Positions 1 through 8,427 of a DNA stretch of 64,000 nt are shown here, piece after piece; the stretch's first letter is position 1, and each line of letters starts with the position of its first letter. The notes under the pieces are model-generated. The model had not been told where the DNA came from. It made no database searches and saw only the letters and a list, made by a program, of their open reading frames with translations. The stretch is from Streptomyces rhizosphaerihabitans (lineage in GTDB: Bacteria > Actinomycetota > Actinomycetes > Streptomycetales > Streptomycetaceae). The DNA lies in the NCBI RefSeq assembly GCF_025399795.1, contig NZ_JAODTZ010000030.1:59791-123790 (forward strand), in the 5' to 3' direction. The translations under genes were made by a program, and so were the position numbers.

Positions 1-270
1 GAACTTCAGAGGCACCTTGTCGAAGCTCTTGGGCCGGCCTGTACCGGAGTCCGCCAGGGCGTTCCGCTGCGCGGGGAAGGAGAGGAGGATCAGCTTCTTG
101 ACGAAGGTGTCGGCGGCCCAGTGCCCGTCCACCGGGTTCGCGGCCCTCAGCTCACCCCGGTCGAGGGCGGTGAGGCCCGCCTCGATGTGCGGTGCGAGCT
201 CCGCGAGATCCGCGCCCGTCAGTTCGCCACGGCGTTCGAAGGCGCTCTCGATCAGTGCTCTGGAATCCAT
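1..270 (-). CDS. dapD: DapD-like tetrahydrodipicolinate N-acyltransferase, N-terminal part (cut by window edge)
   Basis: Only the first 90 residues are visible; the gene runs off the left edge. They match the N-terminal helical domain of DapD as found in Enterobacteria: ESAFERRGELTGAD, then DGHW, then FVKKLILLSF and FDKVPLKF, which parallel the E. coli enzyme closely. DapD succinylates tetrahydrodipicolinate in the lysine/DAP pathway. Known actinobacterial housekeeping DapD proteins have a different N-terminal region, so I infer a pathway-specific copy, comparable with TabB of tabtoxin biosynthesis. It starts 8 bp after the LysA-like stop codon, so the two are co-transcribed at the end of a minus-strand operon. 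The left-handed beta-helix acyltransferase domain lies outside the window. Confidence 0.82.
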   Translation of the reverse strand, partial: MDSRALIESAFERRGELTGADLAELAPHIEAGLTALDRGELRAANPVDGHWAADTFVKKLILLSFPAQRNALADSGTGRPKSFDKVPLKF

Positions 271-278
271 GCTGCCGC

Positions 279-1592
279 TCACCCCTGTGCTCCATGTTCT
301 GTCCGTGCCGCTTGCACGTGCTGTGCGGCCGGCGCCGCGGAAGGGCCCGTCGCCGCGCTCAGGACCGGTACCGGCTGGGGCCGCACCGTGGCGAGGTAGT
401 CGTCGAAGCTCTCGGCCCGGCGGATCTCGACGACGTCGCCGTCCGTGGTCAGCAGGAGCTCCGCCGGCCTCAGCCGCCCGTTGTAGTTGAAGCCCATCGC
501 ATGGCCGTGGGCCCCGGTGTCGTGGACGATCGCGATGTCCCCGTCCCGGGGGTCGGGGAGTTCCCTGTCGACCGCGAATTTGTCCATGTTCTCGCAGAGC
601 GCGCCGACCACGTCGAACCGCGATTCGGGGCGTTCGCCCGCGAAGGGGAGGCTCAGGTGGTGGTAGGCCCCGTAGAAGCCGGGGCGCATCAGCGCGGACA
701 TCGAGGCGTCCACACCGACGATCTCCCGGCCCTTGCTGCAGCGATTGATCACGCTGGTCACCAGCACGCCGTGCGGCCCTGTGACATAGCGCCCGCACTC
801 CATCACGATCCGGGGACTCGACCGCCGGAAGCAGCGGCGGCGCGCCGCGAGGATCGCGTCCGCGTAGACCTTGAAGTCGAGCGCCTGGTCCTGCGGGCGG
901 TAGGGGATGCCCAGGCCGCCGCCCACGTTGACGTATTCGAGCTCGATACCGGCCGACTCCGCGACCCTGGCGCCGAGTTCGATCACGTCCACCGCGGCCC
1001 GGACTGCCCGGTCCACGTCCAGCTCGTTGGCGCTGATCATGCCGTGGATACCGAAGCGGGTGGCGCCGCGCCGCTTCGCCTCTCGGTAGGCGTCGGCCAG
1101 TTCGGGGACCGGCACCCCGAACTTGGTCGCGGCCGCGTCACCCATGAGACGCGAGCCCGCGGCGAGACCGTGCGGCGAGACCCGGAAGGCGACCGTCTCC
1201 GGCAGGGTGTCGGCCTTGTCGAGGAACGAGCGGTCGTCGAAGGTGACGAGCGCCCCGGTCTTGAGCGCGAACTCGTACTCCGCCACCGCGGTGTTGTTGG
1301 AGGTGAACACCACGTCGCCGGCCTGCGCACCGACGCTCTGCGCCAGCTCCAACTCGACCGGCGAGGCGCAGTCGAGCCCGCTCCCCTCGGCCAGCAGCAA
1401 CGACAGGATGTGCGGGTTCGGCAGTGCCTTGACCGCGAAGTACTGGCGGTAGGGCTCCCCTTCGAAGGCCGCCGCCATGGAGCGGTGGGTGTCGACGATG
1501 CCGCGGGCGTCGTAGATGTGGAAAGGAGTGCCGTAACCTGCCACGATCTCCTTGAGCAGCGGTAGCAGACGCCGCGAGAACCCATCCGGCAT
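279..1592 (-). CDS. lysA: LysA-like diaminopimelate decarboxylase (PLP, fold type III)
   Basis: The protein has 437 residues with the group IV decarboxylase features. They are the PLP lysine in YFAVKALPNPHIL, the glycine loop VNVGGGLGIPY, the phosphate/substrate stretch MECGRYVTGPHG, the active-site ALCENMDKFA and the C-terminal DTGAHGHAMGFNYNGR. DAP decarboxylase converts meso-DAP to lysine. The N-terminus lacks the long extension usual for actinomycete housekeeping LysA. Its position beside a second DapD-like gene argues for a pathway-specific paralogue, comparable with TabA of the tabtoxin cluster. The ATG at 1592 follows a GGGGGAA stretch. The reading frame stays open upstream into the methyltransferase region, but that part shows no homology. 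The substrate may be a modified DAP rather than DAP itself. Confidence 0.85.
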   Translation of the reverse strand: MPDGFSRRLLPLLKEIVAGYGTPFHIYDARGIVDTHRSMAAAFEGEPYRQYFAVKALPNPHILSLLLAEGSGLDCASPVELELAQSVGAQAGDVVFTSNNTAVAEYEFALKTGALVTFDDRSFLDKADTLPETVAFRVSPHGLAAGSRLMGDAAATKFGVPVPELADAYREAKRRGATRFGIHGMISANELDVDRAVRAAVDVIELGARVAESAGIELEYVNVGGGLGIPYRPQDQALDFKVYADAILAARRRCFRRSSPRIVMECGRYVTGPHGVLVTSVINRCSKGREIVGVDASMSALMRPGFYGAYHHLSLPFAGERPESRFDVVGALCENMDKFAVDRELPDPRDGDIAIVHDTGAHGHAMGFNYNGRLRPAELLLTTDGDVVEIRRAESFDDYLATVRPQPVPVLSAATGPSAAPAAQHVQAARTEHGAQG

Positions 1593-1636
1593 GGGCAAGG
1601 TGGTTCCCCCTCTGGTGTGGGACGGGTGACCCGTCC

Positions 1637-2335
1637 TTACGGAACGCGCACGATGCAGATCGTGCGGTTGCGCATACCGCTGATGGGCCGCATGTACGGG
1701 AAGTAGTAGCTCTCCACCGTCACGTATCCCAGGTCCGAGAGTCGCGCCTGGAGGTAGTCCTTGGAGATGAACCAGAAGTCCTCCACCCGCTCGTGCGGGG
1801 CGAACGCCACCTGGGGGTCCTGGGGCGCGTCGTTGGAGAACACCAGGACGGTGCCGGACTTCAGGCGGAGGTCCGCCAGTTTGGCCAGCGCGGGGGCCAT
1901 CTCCTTCTCGCTGTCGAAGAGGTGGCCGAGGAAGCCGTCCGCGTAGATGACGTCGGCGCCGGCGACGTTCGAGGGGAGCAGTTTGTAATAGTCGGCGGCG
2001 AACGCGTCGACGCCCTTCTGCCGGGCCAGTTCGACGGCCTCCTCGTTGAAGTCGATACCCCGGACCACCCGGTTGAGGCCGGCGATCACTCCCTCCACCG
2101 CCGCGTTGCCGCAGCCGATCGAGAAGACACTCGCTCCGTCCTCCGTCAGGGAAAGCAGCTTGAGCGCCATGTGCGAGCGGTACTCGGGCACGTAAGTGGA
2201 CGGGGTGATCGAGTCGTTGAAGGCTCCGCCCTTCTCCCATATGGCGTAGATGCTCGCCTCGTCCTCGCCCACGGGGCGCTGCGCCGTGTAGTAGTCACGG
2301 ACCCGGCCGAGGTCCTGCTGCGTCTCAGCGATCAT
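1637..2335 (-). CDS. class I SAM-dependent methyltransferase
   Basis: The 232-residue protein has a Rossmann methyltransferase core. The SAM motif I is VFSIGCGNAAVEG (about residues 70-82), with acidic strand-2 residues in VVRGIDFNEEAVELA and motif IV in GADVIYADGFLGHLFD. It starts 12 bp after the metallopeptidase stop codon with AGAGGAA as ribosome binding site, and lies 44 bp upstream of the LysA-like start. In tabtoxin the beta-lactam carbonyl carbon is known to come from a C1 unit of methionine, so a C-methylation of a lysine-pathway intermediate is an attractive role. That is inference from context; the sequence does not define the acceptor. Confidence 0.8.
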   Translation of the reverse strand: MIAETQQDLGRVRDYYTAQRPVGEDEASIYAIWEKGGAFNDSITPSTYVPEYRSHMALKLLSLTEDGASVFSIGCGNAAVEGVIAGLNRVVRGIDFNEEAVELARQKGVDAFAADYYKLLPSNVAGADVIYADGFLGHLFDSEKEMAPALAKLADLRLKSGTVLVFSNDAPQDPQVAFAPHERVEDFWFISKDYLQARLSDLGYVTVESYYFPYMRPISGMRNRTICIVRVP

Positions 2336-2347
2336 CGTGTTCCTCTT

Positions 2348-3730
2348 TCAGGCAACCGGGTTGGCGGCGGCGTAGACGTGCTCTTGGGTGTATTCGACGG
2401 ACTTGAGGGGGGTCCGGCCGAGCTCCTCGACCAGGGCCGCCAGCGGAGCGGCCGTCGACGGTCCGAAGGACCGGTGCAGACGGACGGCCCTCCCGGCCTC
2501 TCCGGCGAGCAGGGTGTCGGCCAGGACGCGGGCCAGCGAGCGCAGACCCGCCAGGACGGTGGAGGAGTCACCCACGAGGCGAAGTCCGTTCTCCCGGCTC
2601 ACCTCAAGGGCCCCCAGCTGAGCGAAGTAGGAGAGCTGGAGGAACATGCCGTCGCTGTCGGGGAAGTGGCCGAGGCCGCGGTCGAGATACCGCAGGCACT
2701 CCGCCAGGTAGTACGCGATGCAGTCCGCGGGGTCGATGCCGAGGCGCGGCGCCCACACGTCGGCGAGGATCAGGATGCCGAAGACGTCGGCCGCGACCTC
2801 CTGGAGGACCACCGAGGCCCAGCGGTCGGACGCGTTCAGTTCCTTGAAGTCGGTGGCCGGCCGGTGGACGAAGTGGCCCAGTTCGTGACTGAGGACGCCC
2901 AGGGTGGGAATGGCCGCGAAGCGCGGGTCGGCCGGGTCGAGTTGTGCGTCGGCCGTGAGGAACTTCGCCGCCAGGGGCGCCGAGATGTTCTCCAGCAGCG
3001 CCCTGTGGGTGTTGCCGAAGTAGTAGGTCTTCTTGAAGGGCGAGTACTTCACGCCCTCGTCCTCGGGGAGGAAGTAGGCGATGTGCTTGGGATGGAGGTT
3101 GCCCTCACCCGCCATGAAGAACAACTCGGCCACCCCGAAGGCCGGCAGATCGCCGATCCGCAGGTCGGCGTGGAGCCTCCTCAGATAGGCGGCCGCCTCG
3201 TCCTTCTCCGCCAGGGCTCGTGCGACCAGAAGCCGGCCCTCCTCGACACCCCGGCACCCGAACGCAGTCGGCAGCCCTCTGGTCTCCTTGCCGTACCAGG
3301 TGGAGACCTGACCGGCGACAACGGTGAACTCCTCCTCCAGGGAGGCGAGTTCCTGAAGGATGGTGTCGTCGTAGCCGTCCTGGACGGCGTTCGCGCGGAG
3401 CTCGATCGCCCGCCGGTCGGCCTTGCCCGGCAGATGCTTCCCGAGGTCGCGCATGGCCTCGGCGACCGGCAGCGGGTCGTTGAAGCGGCGGCGGGCGGGA
3501 ATGCCGATCTCCTTCACCCGCAGCCACTCGGCCTCGACGGCCGACTTCAGGACCGCCAGGCTCTGACGGAATCCGTCCCCGAGGCGGGGGGCTGCGTCGG
3601 CGAGGTCCAGGCAGCTCAGTGTGTAGGAGTCGGCCGGCGGCCAGAAAGCGCTGCGGTGCGCGCGGTACGAGCCGGTCCTGCCGAGGTTGTGTTCGTAGTC
3701 GAAGCGATCGGCCGTGCGCTCTTCGGGCAT
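2348..3730 (-). CDS. putative zinc metallopeptidase (HExxH...ExxxD) of unknown role
   Basis: The 460-residue protein contains LSHELGHFVH around residue 280, a canonical HExxH zinc motif. About 30 residues later comes LQEVAADVFGI, which fits the ExxxD third ligand of gluzincins. No signal peptide or transmembrane segment is evident, so it is probably cytosolic. The N-terminal half is helical and unrecognised. The start at 3730 (MPEERTADRF) follows TGGGGAA; in-frame ATGs at 3742 and 3757 have no clear ribosome binding site. It sits between the GMC oxidoreductase and the methyltransferase. Tabtoxin clusters also carry a metallopeptidase (TabP), but I cannot tell whether this is the same family. 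It might trim a protecting peptide or be a non-proteolytic zinc enzyme. Confidence 0.65.
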   Translation of the reverse strand: MPEERTADRFDYEHNLGRTGSYRAHRSAFWPPADSYTLSCLDLADAAPRLGDGFRQSLAVLKSAVEAEWLRVKEIGIPARRRFNDPLPVAEAMRDLGKHLPGKADRRAIELRANAVQDGYDDTILQELASLEEEFTVVAGQVSTWYGKETRGLPTAFGCRGVEEGRLLVARALAEKDEAAAYLRRLHADLRIGDLPAFGVAELFFMAGEGNLHPKHIAYFLPEDEGVKYSPFKKTYYFGNTHRALLENISAPLAAKFLTADAQLDPADPRFAAIPTLGVLSHELGHFVHRPATDFKELNASDRWASVVLQEVAADVFGILILADVWAPRLGIDPADCIAYYLAECLRYLDRGLGHFPDSDGMFLQLSYFAQLGALEVSRENGLRLVGDSSTVLAGLRSLARVLADTLLAGEAGRAVRLHRSFGPSTAAPLAALVEELGRTPLKSVEYTQEHVYAAANPVA

Positions 3731-3784
3731 TGAATTCCCCATTCTGGAAACGGGCATGGGCGAAGCGGGGCGGACGCTTCGCCG

Positions 3785-5392
3785 CTACGCCCGGGTCTGC
3801 TCTCTGAGGTCCTCAAGGACCATGGCGGCCCCTTTTTCGCCGATCATCATGCTCGCGGCGTTCGTATTGCCCGAGACCATGGCGGGCATGACGGACGCGT
3901 CGATGACCCTGAGGCCGTCCACACCGTGCACGCGCAGCCGTTCGTCGACCACCGCTCCGGGGTCGTTGCCCATGCGGCAGGTGCCGACCGGGTGGTACGA
4001 GGTGTCGCCGTGGGCCCGGGCGTAGGCCAGCAGTTCGTCGTCGGTGCGCACGTCGTTGCCCGGCGTCAGCTCGAATGCCCGGTACTTGTCGAGGCTGGGC
4101 TCCTCCATGACGCGTCGGCCGATGCGCATTCCGGCGATCAGCGTGGCGCGGTCGAGTTCCGTGTCCAGGAAGCGCGGCCGGATCGACGGTGGCGTCAGCG
4201 CGTTCCGCGAGCGGATGTGGATGGAGCCCTTGGACTCCGGGCGGAGCGGGTAGACGCCCAGCGTCATTCCGGGAGAGGTGTCCAGCCGTCTGCTGGAGGC
4301 CCCGCCGTAGCTCGCCGGGGCGAAGTGGAACTGGATGTCGGGGCGGGTCTCGGTCTGCGAGGACCGGACGAACCCGTACCCCAGCGCGATGGGCAGGCTG
4401 AGCAGCCCGCGGCGCTCCCGTACGTACTGCGTGATCTCACGGGCCAGTCCCAGTCCCCTGGAACGCTCGTTGAAGGTGATCGGCCGGCGGACCCGCCAGC
4501 GCAGCCGGGCCGCGAAGTGGTCGCGGAAGTTCTCGCCGACACCCGGCAGATGATGCACGACCGGCACCCCGGCCTGGCCGAGGACGTCCGCCGAACCGAC
4601 TCCGGAGAGTTCCAGGAGCTGCGGCGACTGGACGGTCCCGGCGCTGACGATCACCTCTCTGCCGCAGTCCACGGTGCGCTCGGTGCCGCCGGTACGGAAT
4701 CTCACACCGGTGCATCGCCGTCCGTCGAACCGCAGGGACGTGACGTGCGCGTCGGTGACCAGGGTGAGGTTCTGCCGCCTTCTGGCCTTCTTCAGGTAGG
4801 TGCCGCCGGCTGAGGAGCGTCGGCCCTCCTCGTGGTTGACCTGGTAGTAGCCGAAGCCCTCCTGGTCACCGGAGTTGTAGTCCGGGTTCTCCCGGTAGCC
4901 GGACTTGACGGCCGCCATGAGGAAGGTGTCGGTCAGCTCGTCGCGGTCGCGCGGCGGTCCCACCGAGATCGGACCGCTCCGGCCGCGGCTCTCGCCCTCG
5001 AGGTCGGAGGCGCGTTCCATACTGCGGAAGTAGCCCACCACGCCGTCCCAGGACCAGCCGGGGTTGCCCATGCCCTCCCAGTCGTCGTAGTCCTCGCGCT
5101 GCCCCCGTACGAAGATCATTCCGTTGATCGCGTTGGAACCCCCGAGCAGGCGCCCGCGCGGAATGCTCACGCTCCGGCCGTCGATGGTGGGGTCGGCATC
5201 GGTCTCGAAGCACCAGTCGTACTTCGGATTGCCCATCAGGACCGTCTCGGCGGCGGGGATGCTGAGCAGCGGGCTGCGCCGCTCGCTTCCCGATTCGAGC
5301 AGCAGCACCCGGACCGACGGGTTCTCGGTCAGCCGACCGGCCAGCACGCAGCCCGCGGCTCCCGCACCGACGATGATGTAGTCGTATCGCAT
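3785..5392 (-). CDS. GMC family FAD-dependent oxidoreductase (choline-dehydrogenase-like)
   Basis: The 535-residue protein begins with the FAD dinucleotide motif YIIVGAGAAGCVLAGRL. It carries both GMC signatures: GRLLGGSNAINGMIFVRG near residue 85 and SAGTVQSPQLLELSGVG in the middle. The C-terminal catalytic region has YHPVGTCRMG and NTNAASMMIGEKGA. Such enzymes oxidise alcohols to aldehydes or acids. The start ATG overlaps the stop codon of the upstream dioxygenase by one base (TGATG), so translation is coupled. With the dioxygenase it could carry out consecutive oxidations of an introduced methyl group to alcohol, aldehyde and carboxylate; this order is inference. Confidence 0.85.
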   Translation of the reverse strand: MRYDYIIVGAGAAGCVLAGRLTENPSVRVLLLESGSERRSPLLSIPAAETVLMGNPKYDWCFETDADPTIDGRSVSIPRGRLLGGSNAINGMIFVRGQREDYDDWEGMGNPGWSWDGVVGYFRSMERASDLEGESRGRSGPISVGPPRDRDELTDTFLMAAVKSGYRENPDYNSGDQEGFGYYQVNHEEGRRSSAGGTYLKKARRRQNLTLVTDAHVTSLRFDGRRCTGVRFRTGGTERTVDCGREVIVSAGTVQSPQLLELSGVGSADVLGQAGVPVVHHLPGVGENFRDHFAARLRWRVRRPITFNERSRGLGLAREITQYVRERRGLLSLPIALGYGFVRSSQTETRPDIQFHFAPASYGGASSRRLDTSPGMTLGVYPLRPESKGSIHIRSRNALTPPSIRPRFLDTELDRATLIAGMRIGRRVMEEPSLDKYRAFELTPGNDVRTDDELLAYARAHGDTSYHPVGTCRMGNDPGAVVDERLRVHGVDGLRVIDASVMPAMVSGNTNAASMMIGEKGAAMVLEDLREQTRA

Positions 5393-6270
5393 CACTTGTC
5401 GGCCGCCTGGAGGGCGTGCTCCGGCCCCGCGGGGAGTCGCCGGCCCGCGATGGTCGTCCGGTGCATGAGCCTGCGGTGCTCGACATGGTCGTAGTACGTG
5501 GCCCTGTGCATCGCGCTTCGGTTGTCCCACAGGACGATGTCACCGACCTGCCACTGGTGGCAGTACGTGAAGCGCGGCTGCACGGAGAACTCCTGCAAGA
5601 AGGTGATGAGCGGCGCGCTCTCGTCCTCGGACATGCCCTCGATGCGCCACGGCACGTTGCCGCCCGCGTAGAGCGCCTTGCGCCCGCTCACCTCGTGGAC
5701 GCGGACCAACGGGTGGGTGATGTCGATCCACTCGGCGCGCTCCCGCTCGGTGGGCGCCGGGCGGTCGGGGTAGTTGTACGGCCGGGACTGGACACGGCTG
5801 ATGACGACCTTGAGATCCTCGATCCGTTCCTTGACGGTCTCGGGAAGGGCGTCGTACGCGGCGATCATGTTGCCGTACCACGTGTCTCCACCCACAGGGG
5901 GAACCTCGCGGGCGTACAGCATGGAACCGACCGGCGGGTCCGCGAGATACGCTCCGTCGCTGTGCCACACCCGCCCGCTGTAGGCCGAGCCGATCGGCTT
6001 ACCGTCCTTGGCGATATTCGACAGGATGAGGATCTCGGGATACTCGCTGTCGTTGAACTGCGAGCGGGTGTAGGCGTAGACCTCGCCGAAGCGCCGAGTG
6101 AATTCGATGTGTTCGGCGGGCGTCATGTCCTGGCCCCGGAACACAAGAATCGTCGTATCGATCCAGGCCTGGTAGATCCGGTCGAAGTCCCGGTCGGATA
6201 TCCGACCTGTCACGTCGACTCCGCGGACTTCCGTACCGATTCCGTCGGTGATGGGGACGAGTTCAAGCAT
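5392..6270 (-). CDS. TauD/TfdA-type Fe(II)/2-oxoglutarate dioxygenase
   Basis: The 292-residue protein is full length for the TauD family. Iron ligands are visible as WHSDGAY (HxD, around residue 100) and MHRATYYD (distal His, around residue 252). The 2-oxoglutarate-binding Arg lies in RRLMHRTTIAG. The N-terminal part has the TauD-like GIGTEVRGVDV and LVFRGQ. It follows the beta-lactam-synthetase-like gene by 47 bp, has GGGAG upstream of its ATG, and is translationally coupled to the GMC oxidoreductase. A hydroxylation within a lysine-derived amino-acid pathway is likely. The substrate cannot be read from the sequence. Confidence 0.85.
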   Translation of the reverse strand: MLELVPITDGIGTEVRGVDVTGRISDRDFDRIYQAWIDTTILVFRGQDMTPAEHIEFTRRFGEVYAYTRSQFNDSEYPEILILSNIAKDGKPIGSAYSGRVWHSDGAYLADPPVGSMLYAREVPPVGGDTWYGNMIAAYDALPETVKERIEDLKVVISRVQSRPYNYPDRPAPTERERAEWIDITHPLVRVHEVSGRKALYAGGNVPWRIEGMSEDESAPLITFLQEFSVQPRFTYCHQWQVGDIVLWDNRSAMHRATYYDHVEHRRLMHRTTIAGRRLPAGPEHALQAADK

Positions 6271-6317
6271 GAAGGGAGACTCCCTGGAGTTTCTACTATG
6301 ACGTCAGACGATCCCGG

Positions 6318-8159
6318 TCAGGGCAGAGCCACCTGGTACTCGTCCATCCAGTTGCGCATTTCGACCAGTTGAATGAGCAGGGCTGCCTGGTTGGAACCAC
6401 CGGGTAGTTCACCGCGTACCGCGTTGGCGCTGATCTGCTGGATCAGACCGCCGAGCCCTTCGCCGTCGAACATCCACGACAGCGGGGAGGCCTTGTCGTT
6501 GACGATCCACGACGCCTCACGGATGAGTTCCTGGTCGTACACGGGGTTCTGCACATGCGGATAGGCACTCTTCTTCCGGTTCACCGTGCTCGCCGGAAGG
6601 ACGTCCGCCATCGCCGCCTTCAGCAGACCCTTCACCCCGCCCCGGGACTTCAGCTCCCAGGGCACGTTCCACACGTACTCGATGAGCCGGTGGTCGCAGA
6701 ACGGAACCCGCACGTCGAGTCCGTGGGCCATGCTCATGCGTTCCTTGCGGTCGAGGATCACCGCGAGCGGCCCGGACAGCCCCAGATAGAAGACCTCCCG
6801 CAGCCGGGCGTCCTCGGGACTCTCGCCGGCAAGACGCGGAACGTTTCCCAACAGCTCGGAATAGCGGGCGCGTTCGTCCTCCTCCGGGTCGATCTCGGCC
6901 ATCAGACCGGGCGACAGGAAGCGCGACAGCCGGGGCCCGTCGCCGAGCCAGGGGAAGGTGTCGCGGCCCACCACGTCCTGCTTGAAGAAGTACGGATAGC
7001 CGCCGAAGACCTCGTCCGCGGCCTCGCCCGTCAGAGCCACCGAGCAGTTGCGCCGGATCTGGTCGAAGATGAGGTACATCGACGCGTCGAACTGGCCCCA
7101 GCCCGGCAGGTCGCGGGCGCGGCGCGTCGCGGGGATGACATCCAGCAGATCCTGCACCGCGGCGGTGAGGGTGGTGTGCCGGGTGCCGATGAACTCGGCG
7201 GCCGCCGCGGCGTACGGGGCGTCGATGTCCGGCCTGAGCTCGGTCGACACGAAGTGCGCCGGATCGCTCTCGAACTGGACGCAGAACGTCTCCAGTTCAC
7301 TGCTCGGATCGTCCTTGCGCAGCGCCCGCATCGCCAGTGCGGCGACGGACGTCGAGTCGATGCCGCCGGAGAGCATCGCTCCCAGCGGGACGCCCGTGAC
7401 GAGTTGCCGGCTGACCGTGTCGTCGAGCAGCTCGCGCACCCGGTACGCCGTGCGCTCGAAGGAGTCGTGGTGCGGCTCACTGACGAGCTCCCAGTAGCGG
7501 CGCCGGGCGAGTCCCGTCTGCGTGTACGTCAGCACATGGGCCGGCGGCACCTCGTTCAGCCCCTTCAGCGGGGTCTCGCCCGGCAGGCTCAGCCGCGGCT
7601 GCAGGACGATGGGGAGCTTGGAGACGTCCAGTCGCGCTTCGAAGCGCGGGTTGGCGATGATTCCCTTGGGTTCCGAGGCGAAGAGAATTCCGCCGGGATA
7701 TTCGTAGTAGTAGAGCGGCTTGACGCCCATACGGTCGCGGCCGAGGTGCAGCCGGTGGTTCCTGCCGTCCCAGATCGCGAAGGCCAGCGCTCCGTTGAGG
7801 CGGTCGGCGAATTCGGCTCCCCAGAGGAGGAACGCCTGGAGGAGGGCCTCGGCGGTGGAACCGTTCCTGAGTTCACCGCCCGCCGCCTCGATGTCCCGCC
7901 TGAGCTCGTCGCGGTTGTAGACCTCCCCGGCATGGGCCACGTACACCGTGCCCCGGCCGGTCTCGGCCCGGGCGGGTCGCACGTCTTCGGCCGATCCCGA
8001 GGCGGCCAGGCCCCTGTGTCCGATACCGGCCCGCGTGGACAGCCACACATCCTCGGTGTCCGGTCCCCTGAACCGCATCGCCTCCGTCATCGAATGCAGA
8101 ATGCGACCCTGCTCACCGAGATCACGCCGGAAATCGATCCAGCCCACCACGCCACTCAT
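6318..8159 (-). CDS. asparagine-synthetase B / beta-lactam-synthetase-like ligase lacking the glutaminase Cys
   Basis: The 613-residue protein has an N-terminal Ntn-hydrolase-like domain (1-210) and a C-terminal AMP-forming synthetase domain. The PP-loop is LSGGIDSTSVAA around residue 264, and GEAADEVFGGYPYFF and RVPFCDHRLIEY are conserved. The start is MSGVVGWID, where true AsnB has Cys2 as the glutaminase nucleophile; here it is Ser. The start is firm because AGGAGG lies 9 bases upstream. Loss of Cys2 is also seen in beta-lactam synthetases and related amide-forming enzymes, which close or join amides after adenylating a carboxylate. Beside LysA- and DapD-like genes this is the best candidate for a TblS-like beta-lactam-forming enzyme. 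It is first in its operon, downstream of an inverted repeat. Confidence 0.8.
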   Translation of the reverse strand: MSGVVGWIDFRRDLGEQGRILHSMTEAMRFRGPDTEDVWLSTRAGIGHRGLAASGSAEDVRPARAETGRGTVYVAHAGEVYNRDELRRDIEAAGGELRNGSTAEALLQAFLLWGAEFADRLNGALAFAIWDGRNHRLHLGRDRMGVKPLYYYEYPGGILFASEPKGIIANPRFEARLDVSKLPIVLQPRLSLPGETPLKGLNEVPPAHVLTYTQTGLARRRYWELVSEPHHDSFERTAYRVRELLDDTVSRQLVTGVPLGAMLSGGIDSTSVAALAMRALRKDDPSSELETFCVQFESDPAHFVSTELRPDIDAPYAAAAAEFIGTRHTTLTAAVQDLLDVIPATRRARDLPGWGQFDASMYLIFDQIRRNCSVALTGEAADEVFGGYPYFFKQDVVGRDTFPWLGDGPRLSRFLSPGLMAEIDPEEDERARYSELLGNVPRLAGESPEDARLREVFYLGLSGPLAVILDRKERMSMAHGLDVRVPFCDHRLIEYVWNVPWELKSRGGVKGLLKAAMADVLPASTVNRKKSAYPHVQNPVYDQELIREASWIVNDKASPLSWMFDGEGLGGLIQQISANAVRGELPGGSNQAALLIQLVEMRNWMDEYQVALP

Positions 8160-8344
8160 CCACTTCACCTCCTGGGTAGTCGAAGAACTCTTCATCGGTG
8201 TCAAGAAACGTGCGTGCATCGGGACGGCGAAGGGTGGAGATCCACCGGAAGGAAAGAGCGGCCCACTACCCGAGTTCTTCTCGGCCAGGAGAATTCAGCA
8301 CCAGGAATAACGGTGCCAGACGGGCTGCCGGACGAGTTCGCCGT

Positions 8345-8383
8345 CTTGGTGCATCAAGTTGCCATGCAGCTTGATGCACCAAG
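8345..8383. promoter_or_regulatory. candidate operator: 14-bp inverted repeat upstream of the left operon
   Basis: The perfect arms CTTGGTGCATCAAG and CTTGATGCACCAAG are separated by 11 bases. The minus strand contains GCATCAAGCTGCATGGCA, and an identical 18-mer occurs on the plus strand at 17293-17310 ahead of the right operon; over 27 bases the two sites differ at three positions. The repeat lies in the 268-bp gap between the PPTase stop codon and the synthetase-like start, about 190 bp from that start. The match between two promoter regions favours a protein-binding site over a simple terminator, though the hairpin could also end the PPTase transcript. Confidence 0.6.
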
Positions 8384-8427
8384 GAACCAAGGACATCAAA
8401 TCGGACATAGGTCTCTTCGTGGCCGCC

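Noticed and set aside
192..1565. Long plus-strand open frame opposite the LysA-like gene
   Set aside because: Antisense shadow produced by GC-rich third positions; low-complexity translation and no motif, while the minus strand has clear decarboxylase motifs.
8345..8383. Inverted repeat read only as a terminator for the PPTase operon
   Set aside because: Its core recurs upstream of the other operon, which a terminator need not do; operator preferred, terminator role not excluded.
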